A DNA stretch of 64,000 nucleotides from Casuarius casuarius (GCA_003342895.1 PTFA01000198.1:705905-769904); one strand, 5' to 3'. Positions 13,722 to 25,782 are shown, counted from the stretch's first letter. Made by a program: numbers and translations. Notes: generated by a model not told the origin, from the letters alone.

Positions 13722-14739
13722 CCAAATTCTATCTCTTAGACTGGGTGGAGTATATTGTACAGGAATAAAGCTATAAGAGAAGAGCTTAACTGTGCTAGTA
13801 CATGCTGTTTGACAAGAAGAATGTAGCATTACTTGTCTCCCTCAGTACTTAGAGACCTAAAACTGAAATGCAGTTTATATAAGTGATACATTTTTACAGA
13901 TGATAAATGTAAGCATCATCAGCCTGACAGCATGTTTTTGCAGAGAAATTAAGACCCATGAGATTGTGCTATTTACAGATGGATGTGAGTAGAGATGTTT
14001 GGGGTATTTTTGTCCTTCATTAAGAACCATTGCCCCTCTTAGTTGAACCCAGACAATCTGAAACATGAAAGAACGTCTCAAAAACTCAACAACTGTCATG
14101 GAAATAAGTGTGATGGTGTCTCTTGTGAGCAAAAGACAATAGTATGAGTTCAAACGTTACTGGGCTTCAGGCAACCCATGTAGATTTCTAAACTATGGAA
14201 AATCATGCATTGGAGCTTTTACCAATGGTGTGCACCTTTTTAGAGAGAAGGTTCAATTAGCCTTCCCCTGTTTTGCTTCTCATAAAACTACTTATTTCTG
14301 TTTGAATATTATTTCTGCGCAAGTGTTCCACAGTCATCTCAAATTCCAGGCAAACCTTTTGATACTTGTGTGTATCTCATTCCATATATAATGCTTGTAG
14401 GAGAAGAAAAAATAGGAAGAAATAGCAAACATTCGATATTTTTGCACAGTAATCAATATAGCCACTTTGGGTATGAAGCAGTAAGATCTAATGTAGGCCT
14501 TGTTTTTATAAAGAACCTTTCATCTGCAATGCTGATTGAATCCCAACTCCTAGATGAATACTGACAAGCACTGTGACTCTGATCTGAGCTGTAAATGAAG
14601 TTCTCTGAATGCTGTCTCATTTTTCAAAATCTATCCAGTCAATAGGAAATGAAGTTATATGAGTCAAGTGATAATTAGGGATGGACACACTCATTTTTCC
14701 TTATTTAAAATTTGCTACAACATTGTGGGATTTATGTTT

Positions 14740-14781
14740 GATTCAGATGTTACTAGATTCGATTCAGATGTTACTAGATTC
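14740..14781. repeat. Perfect tandem duplication of a 21-bp unit
   Basis: The 21-nt unit at 14740-14760 (starting GATTCAGATG) is repeated exactly and without spacer at 14761-14781. The identity implies a recent duplication, or possibly an assembly stutter. There is no third copy. Confidence 0.95.
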
Positions 14782-16226
14782 AATTTCTCCTTAGGATATG
14801 CTCCAAAATATGAGAAGGAGTGAATTATGGACAGGGGGAGAAAAGAAAAACCTTAATAAAATAAAGCTCCAGTTGTCATGCTACAGATATTAAAAATTTC
14901 CTTTTGCCAACCTAACTTTTGAAGATGTTATTATATTTTGTATGTATAATGAAGTCTGATATTAAAAGAGGGAACAATTAAATCATTAAGAAAACATTGT
15001 CATATCCTTTAAATTGTTTTGGGACATCCAAAAGTAGCTGGAGATTTGTTTTTCCTCTCTTCCTAAAATATATTTTATTCTTAAGAATTTAGATCAGCAT
15101 TATGGGATTTTGTGTACTGCTTCCTGCTCTGTGCCTTGTGAATCATTCCTAACACTAATCATTCCTAAATATGCCCCAGAGCAGACCCCTCCAGGAGAGA
15201 TCTACACCTCACATTATTTTTATACAATACGTAATAGTACTTTAGAAGCTCTATTTGCTGAAGTAGAAGGACATTTATCAAATATAACTTTAAAAGAGCT
15301 TGAAATATCTTTCTTCCTGCCTCATTAAAATTGGAGTCTGCAACCAGAGTATATGTAGAAAATGTCACTTGAAGTGTAGAAGCAGAAAATATTGTCTTGA
15401 ACTTTGAGTGATATGTTGTTCAGATTCTCAAAGTCAGTTAACAAGGATTATCTCCTCCTTAAAGCTTGAATAATCTGGCGAGGAGGCTTAGATTTGATTG
15501 TTTCCTGCCATCACACCCTTCAATTTGCAGTTGTTTGCATAATGCATTCATTCATGTTCCCGTCAGTGGCACAGCAATGTTGGGCTATACTCTTTTGGGG
15601 CTTACATAGTTGCTAGTAAAATAGGTATATTTTTGTTACAGGTCTGCTGAGCTAATCATGAATCTAATGGTGGAAGATAGAATGTGGGTGTCTAGTGGGA
15701 AAGGCTGAAGATGGAAAATATAAAAAGTAAGGAGGTGTTAAAGGCAGGAAAAGGGGAAATGTTTCCAGTTATTTTGACTAAAAAAATAAAAAGGAGAATC
15801 TGGAATGGATGATCTTAGAACCAGCTGCTTAGAGGACACCAAGAAGTGGCATTTCTCACCTAAGTGGCCTACGTAACTGGATCATTGAAAACATTGTATT
15901 GAAGACATGATATTGAGAATTAAAAAATATTAAGCCTCCAGCTGCCTAGCTTAACAAAAGGAGGAAGCACATTGTTAATATGATTGAAGATTTTATAAAA
16001 ATCGTTTATTTCTATTTGAAGGGAGACTGAAGGCAATTGAAATGACAACTTAAGTCTGGTTAGGTATTTTAGACTAAATTTAAGAAAAAATGCTTTGCCT
16101 TTTATTTTAGCCTGTTTTCCTAAGGAAAAGAGATTAATATCATCAGATTGGCTGTCCATCTTGTACCCAAGAACTTGTTACAGCCAGATTTGGCAGCAGA
16201 ATTATGGTTTAAAGGAATGGCTGAAT

Positions 16227-16244
16227 GGAGGAGGAGGAGGAGGC
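16227..16244. repeat. (GGA)n microsatellite
   Basis: A short run of GGA units at the left edge of the GC-rich block. It gives rise to a poly-Glu stretch in one plus-strand frame, which is not evidence of coding. Confidence 0.85.
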
Positions 16245-16319
16245 AGAAAAGGCAATGCTCTCGTGTGCGTTTGGGAGGCTGCTGCTGTGTGTGGCCTGTC
16301 AGCAGGCCCGGAGGTGCGT

Positions 16320-16340
16320 GTGCGCTGGCTGCCAGCGCAC
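16320..16340. repeat. Perfect palindrome, 10-bp arms and 1-nt centre
   Basis: GTGCGCTGGC (16320-16329) and GCCAGCGCAC (16331-16340) are exact reverse complements around a single T. It is GC-rich and contains GCGC. It could be a dimeric transcription factor site or the core of a hairpin. Confidence 0.9.
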
Positions 16341-17884
16341 CCGGCCCACGGGGCTGGTAGGTGGACAAGGTGACGAGAAGCTGAGGAGACTGAGAGGTTC
16401 TGGAAGACGGGGTGGCACTGACGTAGGAACGTGGAGAAGACCTGGAGGAGCTGTGGGAAGATGGCCTCGTAGGTGTAGAGCAGGGCATGGGGTTGAAGTA
16501 AGGAAGTATGGGGACTTTGGACATGAACCTATAGAAATGAGGCTTCATAAGTTATGCTGAAATAAATCTTTATGTAAACACTGAGAAACAATACTCCTGT
16601 GTTGAATATAGAGGCTAGTATTTCTGGGGTTGAACATGTTTAAGTCTTGATACTAAAACTGACTGATCTACTTTCATTGTCCAAGGGGAATGAAAAAAGA
16701 GTAAAATTTCCAAGAAAAAAGTCTGTACATCAATAACACAATGAGTTACGACTAGTGATGTAGCAAGGAAATCTGAACAAACCTCTCCTTTCCTCTTCCA
16801 TATTTTTAGCCTGACAATGTTCCTTTAAAGAATAGCTTTTCTAACAAGGCTGCAGATATCCTGCTGTGAAGAGAGGGCAAACACAGAGGAAAGTTAGGGC
16901 CAATGTATCCTTCTGTGTTACAGAAAGACAGATTTATGGTTTGGGGTCTGTCTTTATCAGGTTGATCTGTTTTGTAGATTGAGTATTAAAATGACTAGCT
17001 CTGGACAAATCCTTACCCTGCTGAGAACATTAAAATGTCATAGAGTTTAATATAGAGTAATTGGAGAGAACTCTACTTGAGAAGGAGATAAAGTGAAATT
17101 CCTAAAACAGATTTTAAGACTGCTGTGAACCCTTTTTGTCTGTCTTGAATAAGTGTGTTCCACTTTAATGAGATTATTCTGAGGCTCCCATCAGGTTTTA
17201 TGCACAATTTTCTGCTGGTTTTCCAACAAAGACTTCTTTCTGCTTTTCAATAGAATTTCCTTCTATTGGGTTAACAGTAATGTCTTTATAGCTGATCAAA
17301 TGTAGTCAAGTTAACTGACGGGCAAATTATTATAAACAATTATTGTCCTGATTTATATATTTCAATTGTGTCCATATTTATTTTGTCATATGACTGCCTT
17401 TTCAAGTTTCAGTCCGTAGTAGCTCTTGCAGTCCAGTTGCAAAAGCTTTTTCCTTTCCTGTCCCAGGCTGTTTGCAGTTTTACATTTTAAGAATATTATT
17501 TTCCTGCTGTGCTATCATTCTGTGTGAGGGGAAAAAGGGAATTAGAATCTATTCAGGAATAAGGCAAATGAGAGAAGGATAAGGCAACCTATATGCTGGT
17601 GCCTAGGATCATTTGCATATCCCATAAAACTCAATTTGACCAAGTCCACTCCCTGTTGTTATGAAAGAAAACTAAGGCACATCTTAATTTTGTGGTTCAG
17701 GCATCGTTTCTCCTGAGAGAAAAGGGGTTATTGTAATTCCAGCTTAGTAGAAATATGTAAGGCTTTTACTCGTCTCGTGCGTAAAACTGATAACCCATGC
17801 AGTTGGGACTGCTTATTTATTTCTTATTAATTCATTTCAGTCTTTATAAGTCAACTGAGCATTCAGCATTTGTAAAGTGATTCT

Positions 17885-18130
17885 GGAAAATTATTTTGCA
17901 TAAGTAATAGTAAACACTGGCGTTGCTTCCTGGCAGGGAATGAAAATGATTCATACAATTCCCAGTGGCCTAATGAGGAGAAACAGGGACGGGAGCCATG
18001 AATAGCTCGCTGGCTGAAGTTCGGCAGCAGCAAAAGCCGGGTTGATCAGCTGTGCCTTTGCTAGCAGGCATCTTTCGAATCAATTGGAATTACTTACTGT
18101 GAAGCTTAGAGGGGCACAGAGGGAAGATTT
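17885..18130. promoter_or_regulatory. Possible conserved non-coding element (enhancer-like)
   Basis: The stretch is non-repetitive and of balanced composition, with closely spaced motif-like words: TTTGCATAAG (octamer-like), CCTAATGAG (homeodomain-like), GATCAGCTGTG (E-box CAGCTG) and CAATTGGAATTA. This is a judgement by texture only. Cross-species alignment would be needed to show constraint. Confidence 0.25.
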
Positions 18131-18426
18131 GGCAGACAAATTTGAAGAGGGGAGGGATGGAGAAGGAAGCAAACTTCCTACCTGAACAACAAAATTAGCA
18201 GTAAACAGTGTTTTGCTTTCTCCTATTTATTTTTCAGCATATGTAATGATGCCAAGAAGTTTTATATTCTGTGAAGCTCTCCAGCAAGCTTCCAAAGTAC
18301 GCCTAAGATTTTACAGCCTATGCAAATTCAGTGCTGCTAGGTGTGCCAAGTTCTTGGTATTTAAATGGGACCCCATTACTTGAAGCAATTTCATTGTCAG
18401 CCATTACACAGGAAATTCTTCTTCTT

Positions 18427-18444
18427 TCGTTTGTTTGTTTGTTG
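18427..18444. repeat. (TTTG)n microsatellite
   Basis: About four TTTG units, slightly interrupted; simple sequence. Confidence 0.8.
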
Positions 18445-18992
18445 AGTAAATCCAGTTTCAACTTAATTGTGATTTGAATTTTATCTTCAAAAATCAGTGA
18501 GTCAATGCAAATCTCTCTCTAAAAATATAAATAACAGTGGTAATCAGATACTGAAAATAAAATACATGAAATAAAATCTCATCAAGTAATGAACTAACAT
18601 AATTTTCTCCTTTTTCTTTTTGTTTCACAACAGCTAGATTGTCAGATGACTCATCTGCTTTGATTTGAAATAAGATGTGTGTCTGTAGATTCAGTTGTAT
18701 TGCTGTCTTTTGTCGATGTGAATTAGGGAAGCTTTGAAAAAGCCATGTAATTTAGAACAGTTTACAGTTGCTCTCATACCGTTGGGATATTTTGCTTTGT
18801 CTTGGTTGTGCTGTGATCCAAAGACCCTTGCAGAGAGTACTTGTCTTTCCGTCAACTCCAGAAAACTCTGTGTTGGCCTTCAAGAAAATTTTGACTCATT
18901 CTACTGATTTTGGAGCTCGCGTAGCGCTGTTTCAGCCCTCCTCTATCCTGTCTGTTTTTTGAACCTGCAGAACGCTGAATGCTCTTACTCCA

Positions 18993-19055
18993 GTTCTGCA
19001 AGAAAGTAAATGAATGCTTAAGTTTAAGCACTTGAGTAACTGCGTTCAAGTCAAT
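18993..19055. repeat. Relic of a sauropsid palindromic interspersed repeat
   Basis: The word order TTCTGCAAG, then GCTTAAGTTTAAGCAC, then TTGAGTAA, then TTCAAGTCAAT follows a repeat I know from turtle, crocodilian and bird genomes. Its typical text is CTGCAAA, then ATGCTTAACTTTAAGCAC, then GTGAGTAG, then CCATTGAAGTCAATGG. The family is palindromic, so orientation is left open. I do not know its Repbase name with certainty. The copy is strongly diverged and partial. Confidence 0.6.
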
Positions 19056-19212
19056 CCTCTCAATCAGTCTAAAACAGCTCAGGTATGGGGATCAGATAGC
19101 TTCACATGAAGGAAGATTACTTCTGTGCCTGAGGTTTACGGAAGAGGGTTGTGGTACAGAATCTATTTCCAACAACCTGAACATATTCAGTTCCCTCTAA
19201 TACTCTGTTCAG

Positions 19213-20032
19213 NNNNNNNNNNNNNNNNNNNNNNNNNNNNNNNNNNNNNNNNNNNNNNNNNNNNNNNNNNNNNNNNNNNNNNNNNNNNNNNNNNNNNNNN
19301 NNNNNNNNNNNNNNNNNNNNNNNNNNNNNNNNNNNNNNNNNNNNNNNNNNNNNNNNNNNNNNNNNNNNNNNNNNNNNNNNNNNNNNNNNNNNNNNNNNNN
19401 NNNNNNNNNNNNNNNNNNNNNNNNNNNNNNNNNNNNNNNNNNNNNNNNNNNNNNNNNNNNNNNNNNNNNNNNNNNNNNNNNNNNNNNNNNNNNNNNNNNN
19501 NNNNNNNNNNNNNNNNNNNNNNNNNNNNNNNNNNNNNNNNNNNNNNNNNNNNNNNNNNNNNNNNNNNNNNNNNNNNNNNNNNNNNNNNNNNNNNNNNNNN
19601 NNNNNNNNNNNNNNNNNNNNNNNNNNNNNNNNNNNNNNNNNNNNNNNNNNNNNNNNNNNNNNNNNNNNNNNNNNNNNNNNNNNNNNNNNNNNNNNNNNNN
19701 NNNNNNNNNNNNNNNNNNNNNNNNNNNNNNNNNNNNNNNNNNNNNNNNNNNNNNNNNNNNNNNNNNNNNNNNNNNNNNNNNNNNNNNNNNNNNNNNNNNN
19801 NNNNNNNNNNNNNNNNNNNNNNNNNNNNNNNNNNNNNNNNNNNNNNNNNNNNNNNNNNNNNNNNNNNNNNNNNNNNNNNNNNNNNNNNNNNNNNNNNNNN
19901 NNNNNNNNNNNNNNNNNNNNNNNNNNNNNNNNNNNNNNNNNNNNNNNNNNNNNNNNNNNNNNNNNNNNNNNNNNNNNNNNNNNNNNNNNNNNNNNNNNNN
20001 NNNNNNNNNNNNNNNNNNNNNNNNNNNNNNNN
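19213..20032. other. Assembly gap (820 N)
   Basis: An unbroken run of N. The right edge opens directly into a run of 15 A (20033-20047), so a homopolymer or a repeat tail may have stopped the assembly. Nothing can be said about the content. Open frames that span the gap are artefacts. Confidence 1.
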
Positions 20033-22364
20033 AAAAAAAAAAAAAAACACATTTTCTTGCATAGTTTTATTAAATTCTTGATAATGGGTGAGTTCCTGCT
20101 TTATACATTAGAGCTTTTGATAGGAGTATGTGAATGTAGAGGAGATTTCTTAAACTGAGAACAAAATTTGGAAAGAGCAAAAGACAATTGTGAATTTTCT
20201 CCTAGAAAGGAAAGGCAAGCTTAGTTCCTTTCTTTGTAAAGTATTATTATTTTTATAATAATGCTATCTTTATTTATGGGGAAGAATATTCCATTTTGCT
20301 GGATCTAATAATTAAACACTTCCATTGGTTTTCCAGATCCTTGTCAAACAGATGGGGTGGGCTTTCAATGTTTTCATCTCCAAGCAACACTCTGTTCCCG
20401 ATGGAGTTTCTCATAGCTTTTGTGGACTCCTCAGGATCCCATCCTTAAAGCTGTTTTTCTGAGCTGGTCCGTAAGGCTGCCTTTTCATTTATAACCAATA
20501 GAAAGGGACCGTTGAAAATGTTTACATGGAAGATGTCTTGGTAAATGACCATAAATGACATGATTCCTGAGGTTCAGAAGAAGAAAGTAAAAAAACTACA
20601 GAATTTAGAAAACAGGTTTAAGTAAACTCCAAGAATAGGTAAAAGCTATCTTCTGGGAGCCATCTGTGGGAAAAGGCAAGGAGTTGTCAAGTCTTTAAAG
20701 AACTGCTAGTTAGGACATGAAGGCAAACCATGCCAAAGAAAACAAGACTTTGTAACAAAGATTAAATATAAAAATTTTACTTCAGGTAAAATCAGCAGGT
20801 CTGAAGGACAAACTGTAACTCTTTTCAAAAGATATCAAGAATAATGATCTATAGGTCCAATAAAGGTATGAGGAAGACCAACAATGGGTTAACTTGCTGC
20901 CAAGTGGAGCAGGAAAGCTTTTGACTAATGGCAGGACTGTGGTTTCTTATTGCTTGCTTTCACTGATCTTTGGTAAATCGCTCAGTTGTAATCGGGTGGT
21001 AACTGTAGTTAATATTGGCAAGATGTCAGCTTTGGATTATGAAAGAGCAGGTTAAAGATTACTTTCAAAATTGTTTTCAGTTGACTGAACCCACTGAGCT
21101 CGAACTGAGCAGTCAAAGTGCTCATGAATGGCAGTGCAGAGCCTCAAGCAGTTATGGAGAGAGGTGAGGTTGCTGGAGGAGTGAAGAAGGGCAAATGTGT
21201 TGTCTGTCTTGGTAAGAAAGGGGCCAGTTAATGAAATTCAGTTCTTAGAGAAATGCTGGAACAAATAACTAAGCTAAGCATTTATGACCACAGAAAGATG
21301 GGTAACATTCAAAGCAAGTTTGGGCAATTTAATCTAGATTAAACTACTACAAGGTGGTACAAAGGTGGTTTGAAAAATCATAATTTATCAGTATTAGAAC
21401 AAAAGGAAGAGCTGAGAGCATTTCCCTGGGTATCAAGTTGGATGCAGTATTGTTTGGTAACTGCAGTGAAGTTGTGAATAAAATAAAGATATGCAGATTA
21501 CGTTTGGTAAATCTGCAAAGACACCAAGCTAAGATGGAGTGCAATTTGTTGCGCTGGCCCAGGGAAAAGGGAAGAGGGATAGTTAGGGCCCTTCTGTTTC
21601 TCTGATTACCCTTCCATGGGAAAAGGTCTGGATACAATTGTAGGTCATGTCCTGCAGTGAGCTTTGTATTGAACGGACTCTGTGCATACCGAAAGCCAAA
21701 ACCAGGAGTGAACCGTGTTTGCTAAATACAAAGCACAGGCTCTTCTCTCTGTTTTGTGAAGTAAAACTGCTAAGGTGAGCAAGAAAGGTGTATTCTTTCC
21801 CTTTAGAGCATTATTGAAAATCTTGGTGATTTTTATTGATTGCTGAGACTGCAAGAAGTTAGAGCTGGCAGTGCAAGAGATTACAAATGAGGCCAGGGAC
21901 ATTTATTTTAACTTTAACTTGTGAGATCATTCAGTACATCTTTAATAGGTACTCTGCAGCTCCTGTTGGTAGTTCAAGAGCTGTGTTGAACTGTATGAAT
22001 CAGATGGTAGATTCTAGTGAGAAACTTTACATACTTGCATCGTGACCCTAACCCAAGTCTCATTCAATCCATTGAATGACTTTAATCACAGTGGCGTAGG
22101 AACACCTTTAAGGATAAATGTCAAAGAGATCAGGCATTGTTGTAATGGAAGCCATGTAAGTGCCTCACCAGAGAAATATTTTTCTCTCTCTCCTTTCTGG
22201 TTCCTCTAAGTCCATTCTCAGGACCATTTTTGAGGAGCAAGCATTGCATAGAAGAAATAAGTCTGGAAATACTTCTGCAAAATATGGCCAGCAAAACCCC
22301 CTGAGATTTGCACAGCATAACCACACCTTCTGCAAGCATGTTACTCAGAAACTGAACCTGCTGC

Positions 22365-22405
22365 TTTTTTTTTTTATTATTATTTTTATTTTATTTTTTT
22401 TATTT
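22365..22405. repeat. T/A-rich low-complexity tract
   Basis: T runs broken by single A or ATT words. It produces a Phe/Ile/Leu-rich stretch in the overlapping plus-strand frame. Confidence 0.85.
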
Positions 22406-23002
22406 AGGGAAGCCCCATCATGTGGACCAAACATCAGCTTTTCTTCTTTTTTGTATTTTTATTTCCATTCTCAGAGTTCAGTGGAAATTAACTCTCCTGG
22501 TCTTCCTTTGAACTGCTTTGGGCTTTGTTCTCCTTTATACAGTCTTCCTTTTCTATACATACTTTGTTTATTAAATTGTTAAGCTAATATAACAATAACA
22601 CAGAGAGAGTCAGCTGAAGAATAGCAAACACATAATAATTAGGAGATCAATAAACAGTTCAGTAATTCTTAGATGACTTTGAAGTGACCTTCCAGGATAA
22701 AAAAGCCTAAAGCTGTATAGGACATACACATCTTAAAAGATAGTTAATGTGCCAAGAGAATCCGAGTAGGTTGGTAATGTTGATCTAGCTGTCTTAATTG
22801 TGTTGAGCTCTGCAAGTCATAGAATAAAGAATAGTGAAGAGAACAAAAGAAGCATACACAGTAAAGAAATACGCATAAAAAAATACATGAAAGAAACAGT
22901 CAAAGAGAAATAATAAAGTAAGGAGGTAAGGACTGAACACACAATAAACTAACACAATGGCAATATTCCACCAGATCCCCTCCATAATTCCAGTTAAAGC
23001 AT

Positions 23003-23029
23003 AATTTCTTTCTGAAGAAGAAAGAAATT
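23003..23029. repeat. Hairpin with perfect 11-bp stem, 5-nt loop
   Basis: AATTTCTTTCT (23003-23013) pairs exactly with AGAAAGAAATT (23019-23029) around GAAGA. It is polypurine/polypyrimidine biased, so a chance origin from a simple-sequence background is plausible. Confidence 0.8.
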
Positions 23030-25660
23030 TCAGTTTCTATAGTATTTTAACTTCTTGTGGTGTGAGCAATGAGGCTAAAACCCACGACTCTGCACAACAA
23101 AGTGAGAAATGAAGCATTCAGCCCCTTCACTACAGATCTTGATTATGAGGTTGTAGGATTTTTATTTATTTTATTTTAAGGTCAGTCAGGTATGTAAAGA
23201 AATTCTTGCACTGTTATGTAATTTTCCTGAAACACTCAACATTTCCCCAAGACTGACAGCAATAATGTTCGATTTTCTTTAAATTTAATTTTTTTTCAAG
23301 TGGCTACATGTTAAAAATGCAGAAAGAGCTTTCACTCTGCTCATATTTACTATGTAATGTTCCCAAAAGGTCCCAATTTATAGACCATAAGAACTGTTGG
23401 AGAAGGGAGTAGTTGGTAGGGTGATGTGAAATATGCTAAGCCGTGATTCCATGCAGTGATGTTCATGTCCCCTCTTGTTAATTTTTAAAGTACTATTTAG
23501 ACATCTAACTTTGTTCAGATATTACGGCTCAGACAGGGGTATTTTCCTTTACTCTAGTCAGACTTATTCTAAGAGTAAGTTACTACTCTACTTTTTGAAA
23601 GTTAAACAGTTGAGGAATAGAGACAAAAGATGTTTTTTGATGAGTCCAGCCTCCTTGTGTAATGCCAGTACAATCTTTTCTGGATCCCTTGTTGGCACAC
23701 AGAGTGTATAGGCTGTGCTGTCAGCAGTTTAGGCTATGCAGGTTATGCACTTTATACCTTAGATGGATGGGGCTGGAAATAAAACTGCAGCAGCGCAGGC
23801 TTCACCATGGGCTGAACAAACCCCGCAGAATACCTATGCTGTAATGGATCCTCACTCTATCGCATCTTCAGCAGGGAGAGAGAAAGAGGGCGAGGAAAAA
23901 CCTATCAGTCTGGAGATGTCTGCATGCATGTCAAGCCGTCTCTGCTTTGAACCTCAGGATAGGGAAAGCCTCCAGAGCTCCGCTTAATTGCTGCTGTTCA
24001 CGATGCCTAGCAAGGAGTCGACAGTGCTCAAGTAAGGAAGCCGTACCAGACGGCTGCTCGTGGTGGAGGTGTTCAGAGAAATTATGAAGTGTTTAGGAAC
24101 AGCTCATGAACAGAGGACCAGTTAATGAATAGTGGGTTTATTCCAAATTGTTTGCCATTTCTATGTCCAGAAGAAGCCTTCTCAGCAGAAAAAACAATAG
24201 ACTAGGACGATGACATCAGTATAGAAAAATGATAAAAATTTAGTAAAGGTTCACTTGTTTTTTGTTTCTTGTCTTAGACAAATTATACTAGGCCATCACT
24301 ACTGTGTTTCTAGCTTCACATTCCAGTGTAAAGCAGCACATTCTTTTCATTGCAGATGACATTTTATGTTAAGCCTATGACAGTTTAATTTCAGTTAACC
24401 ACTGCTAACAGTGCAAGTGTACAAAGAAAGCAGGCAGTCATGCAGCCATTGACTGTATATGGAAATGAAGTAATCCATTGTGGAGGGCTCTGAATACAGA
24501 AAACGTTCTTCCCCCATCATTCTGAAAACCTTTTTGCATGACTGACATTTATACTTAAAAACCCCACATATTGTCTATGTTCATGCAAAATTATCTGAGA
24601 CTGTAATAAGTTGAAATGTTAGAAGAGTGAAATATTAGGTCACAATTTAGTTGATGATGCAGTGTTCCAAGTGTGTATCCGTTCACTGACTATTCTGAGG
24701 CTTTGCTATCTTTTTAATGTGATACTTTCCTCTTCATTTTCAGAGGTGTAGTTGTTGACTAAACTCCATGCTGTAGTTACCTTCTGGCTGTTTTCAGAGG
24801 CTGAAAAAAACATATTCGCTATGATACTGACTCTTAGTTAACTAGAGAATTAGAGATTTTGGGAGGCAAAATACTTCTTCTCTTGTGTGTTGGGCTGAGC
24901 ATCCTCTTTTCATTTTCATAGCAGGGAGATTGGTAACTAGAAAAAATTTTGGGGAAGTACTAAAAACTCTATCATGTCACAGGAATGATCCCCTTTCCAC
25001 ATCTTTTTAATTATTACTTAATCATCACTTTAGGTACTTTATCCAATCCCTGTCTTATAAAAATGCCTGTAACAGTCCCCTCCACTGATGGAGCACAGTC
25101 GACCACAGTTTCTTCCTGAAATCTTGCCAGCGCGAGATCCTTTGTAATTTCTAAGACACATTAACCATAAATGACTACCAAGATTGTTAATGATTTAGTG
25201 TTGGTTGTTTTCAGCCACCTCAGAATACAAGCAGATCATTTACACAAGTACCCTAACACAGGCTGCGTTTTGAGATTGGACTGCTGTGGTATCCCTAGGC
25301 TCAGGGCCTCTGTGGAATGACGCTATACATTGATTTGGTTTTGCTGGTCCAAATTTTATTCATTATTCCATAAATGCACTTTAATTTGTCCTTAGGCAAA
25401 GAAATGGTAATATACACTTTCTCAGTAGGTTAATGAGGGATTATTACTTTCTACTGGCAAACATCATTGCTTATAGAAAAGGAAAGAAAAAGTCTCCCTC
25501 CATATGCAAAATCAAGAAGGGGGGAGGGCAAAAGACAGGAACAAAGAATGTGATAAAAGGACATCCACATACTCTAGACCTTTACGATGATATTTTTTCC
25601 TTCTAGTTGACTAGGGTGTAACTCCACTAATTTAATGGGATTACTTTCAGAATAATTAGG

Positions 25661-25782
25661 AAGGGTGACCAAAGGGGGTCCCTTTGAGGAAAAATTTGGT
25701 TTTTCTGCAAAACACAATCCCATACTTAAAATCATGCAAAAAAAATCAAATCTGCCTCAAAGGAACCCCTTCTGTCACCCTT
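25661..25782. repeat. Foldback (inverted-repeat) element of about 122 bp
   Basis: The left arm begins AAGGGTGACC (25661) and runs through GGGGGTCCCTTTGAGG into about 25710. The right arm, read in reverse complement from 25782, begins AAGGGTGAC and runs through GGGGTTCCTTTGAGG in the same order. The outer 28-29 nt of each arm differ at only a few positions. Pairing continues more loosely through T-rich words toward a short AT-rich centre (about 25711-25733). The outer ends are the 9-bp AAGGGTGAC / GTCACCCTT. It may be a miniature inverted-repeat transposon or one of the conserved hairpin-type low-copy repeats of vertebrates (Eulor/UCON-like). I could not assign a family and saw no clear target-site duplication. 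Confidence 0.75.

Larger units (their letters stand above)
9001..16210. other. AT-rich non-coding block, no gene recognised
   Basis: No exon, RNA gene or clear mobile element was seen. There is one ambiguous base (N at 10591), a T-rich run at about 13709-13721, a 21-bp tandem duplication at 14740-14781 and a possible repeat relic near 13185-13260. Minus-strand frames such as 9800-10159 (119 codons) resemble no protein known to me and are taken as chance. Confidence 0.7.
16211..16500. promoter_or_regulatory. Small GC-rich, CpG-containing block
   Basis: This stretch is sharply GC-richer than its flanks and holds about 13 CpG in 16261-16500, by eye count, in a neighbourhood where CpG is almost absent. 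It opens with a (GGA)n run (16227-16244) and holds a perfect palindrome at 16320-16340. Frames of 70-142 codons overlap it on both strands, but these follow from few stop codons in GC-rich DNA and match nothing I recognise. It could be a minor CpG island or promoter, an unrecognised repeat, or a small GC patch. Confidence 0.35.
16501..18992. other. AT-rich non-coding block, no gene recognised
   Basis: No gene or mobile element was recognised. A stretch at about 17885-18130 has the look of a conserved non-coding element and is listed separately. A (TTTG)n run lies at 18427-18444. Confidence 0.7.
20033..25660. other. AT-rich non-coding block, no gene recognised
   Basis: No exon, RNA gene or dated mobile element was seen. 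It contains an A15 run next to the gap, a T/A-rich low-complexity tract (22365-22405) and an 11-bp-stem hairpin (23003-23029). The longest frame (140 codons, 22160-22582 plus) runs through the low-complexity T tract and is taken as chance. Confidence 0.7.

Noticed and set aside
16120..16548. 142-codon minus-strand and 111-codon plus-strand frames over the GC block
   Set aside because: Low-complexity Ser/Pro- and Arg/Gly-rich products that follow from base composition; no recognised domain.
19117..20081. Open frames of about 290-320 codons spanning the gap on both strands
   Set aside because: They consist almost wholly of unknown residues from N bases; the length is an artefact.
22160..22582. 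140-codon plus-strand frame with a Phe/Ile/Leu-rich stretch resembling a membrane segment
   Set aside because: The hydrophobic stretch is the translation of a T/A-rich low-complexity tract.
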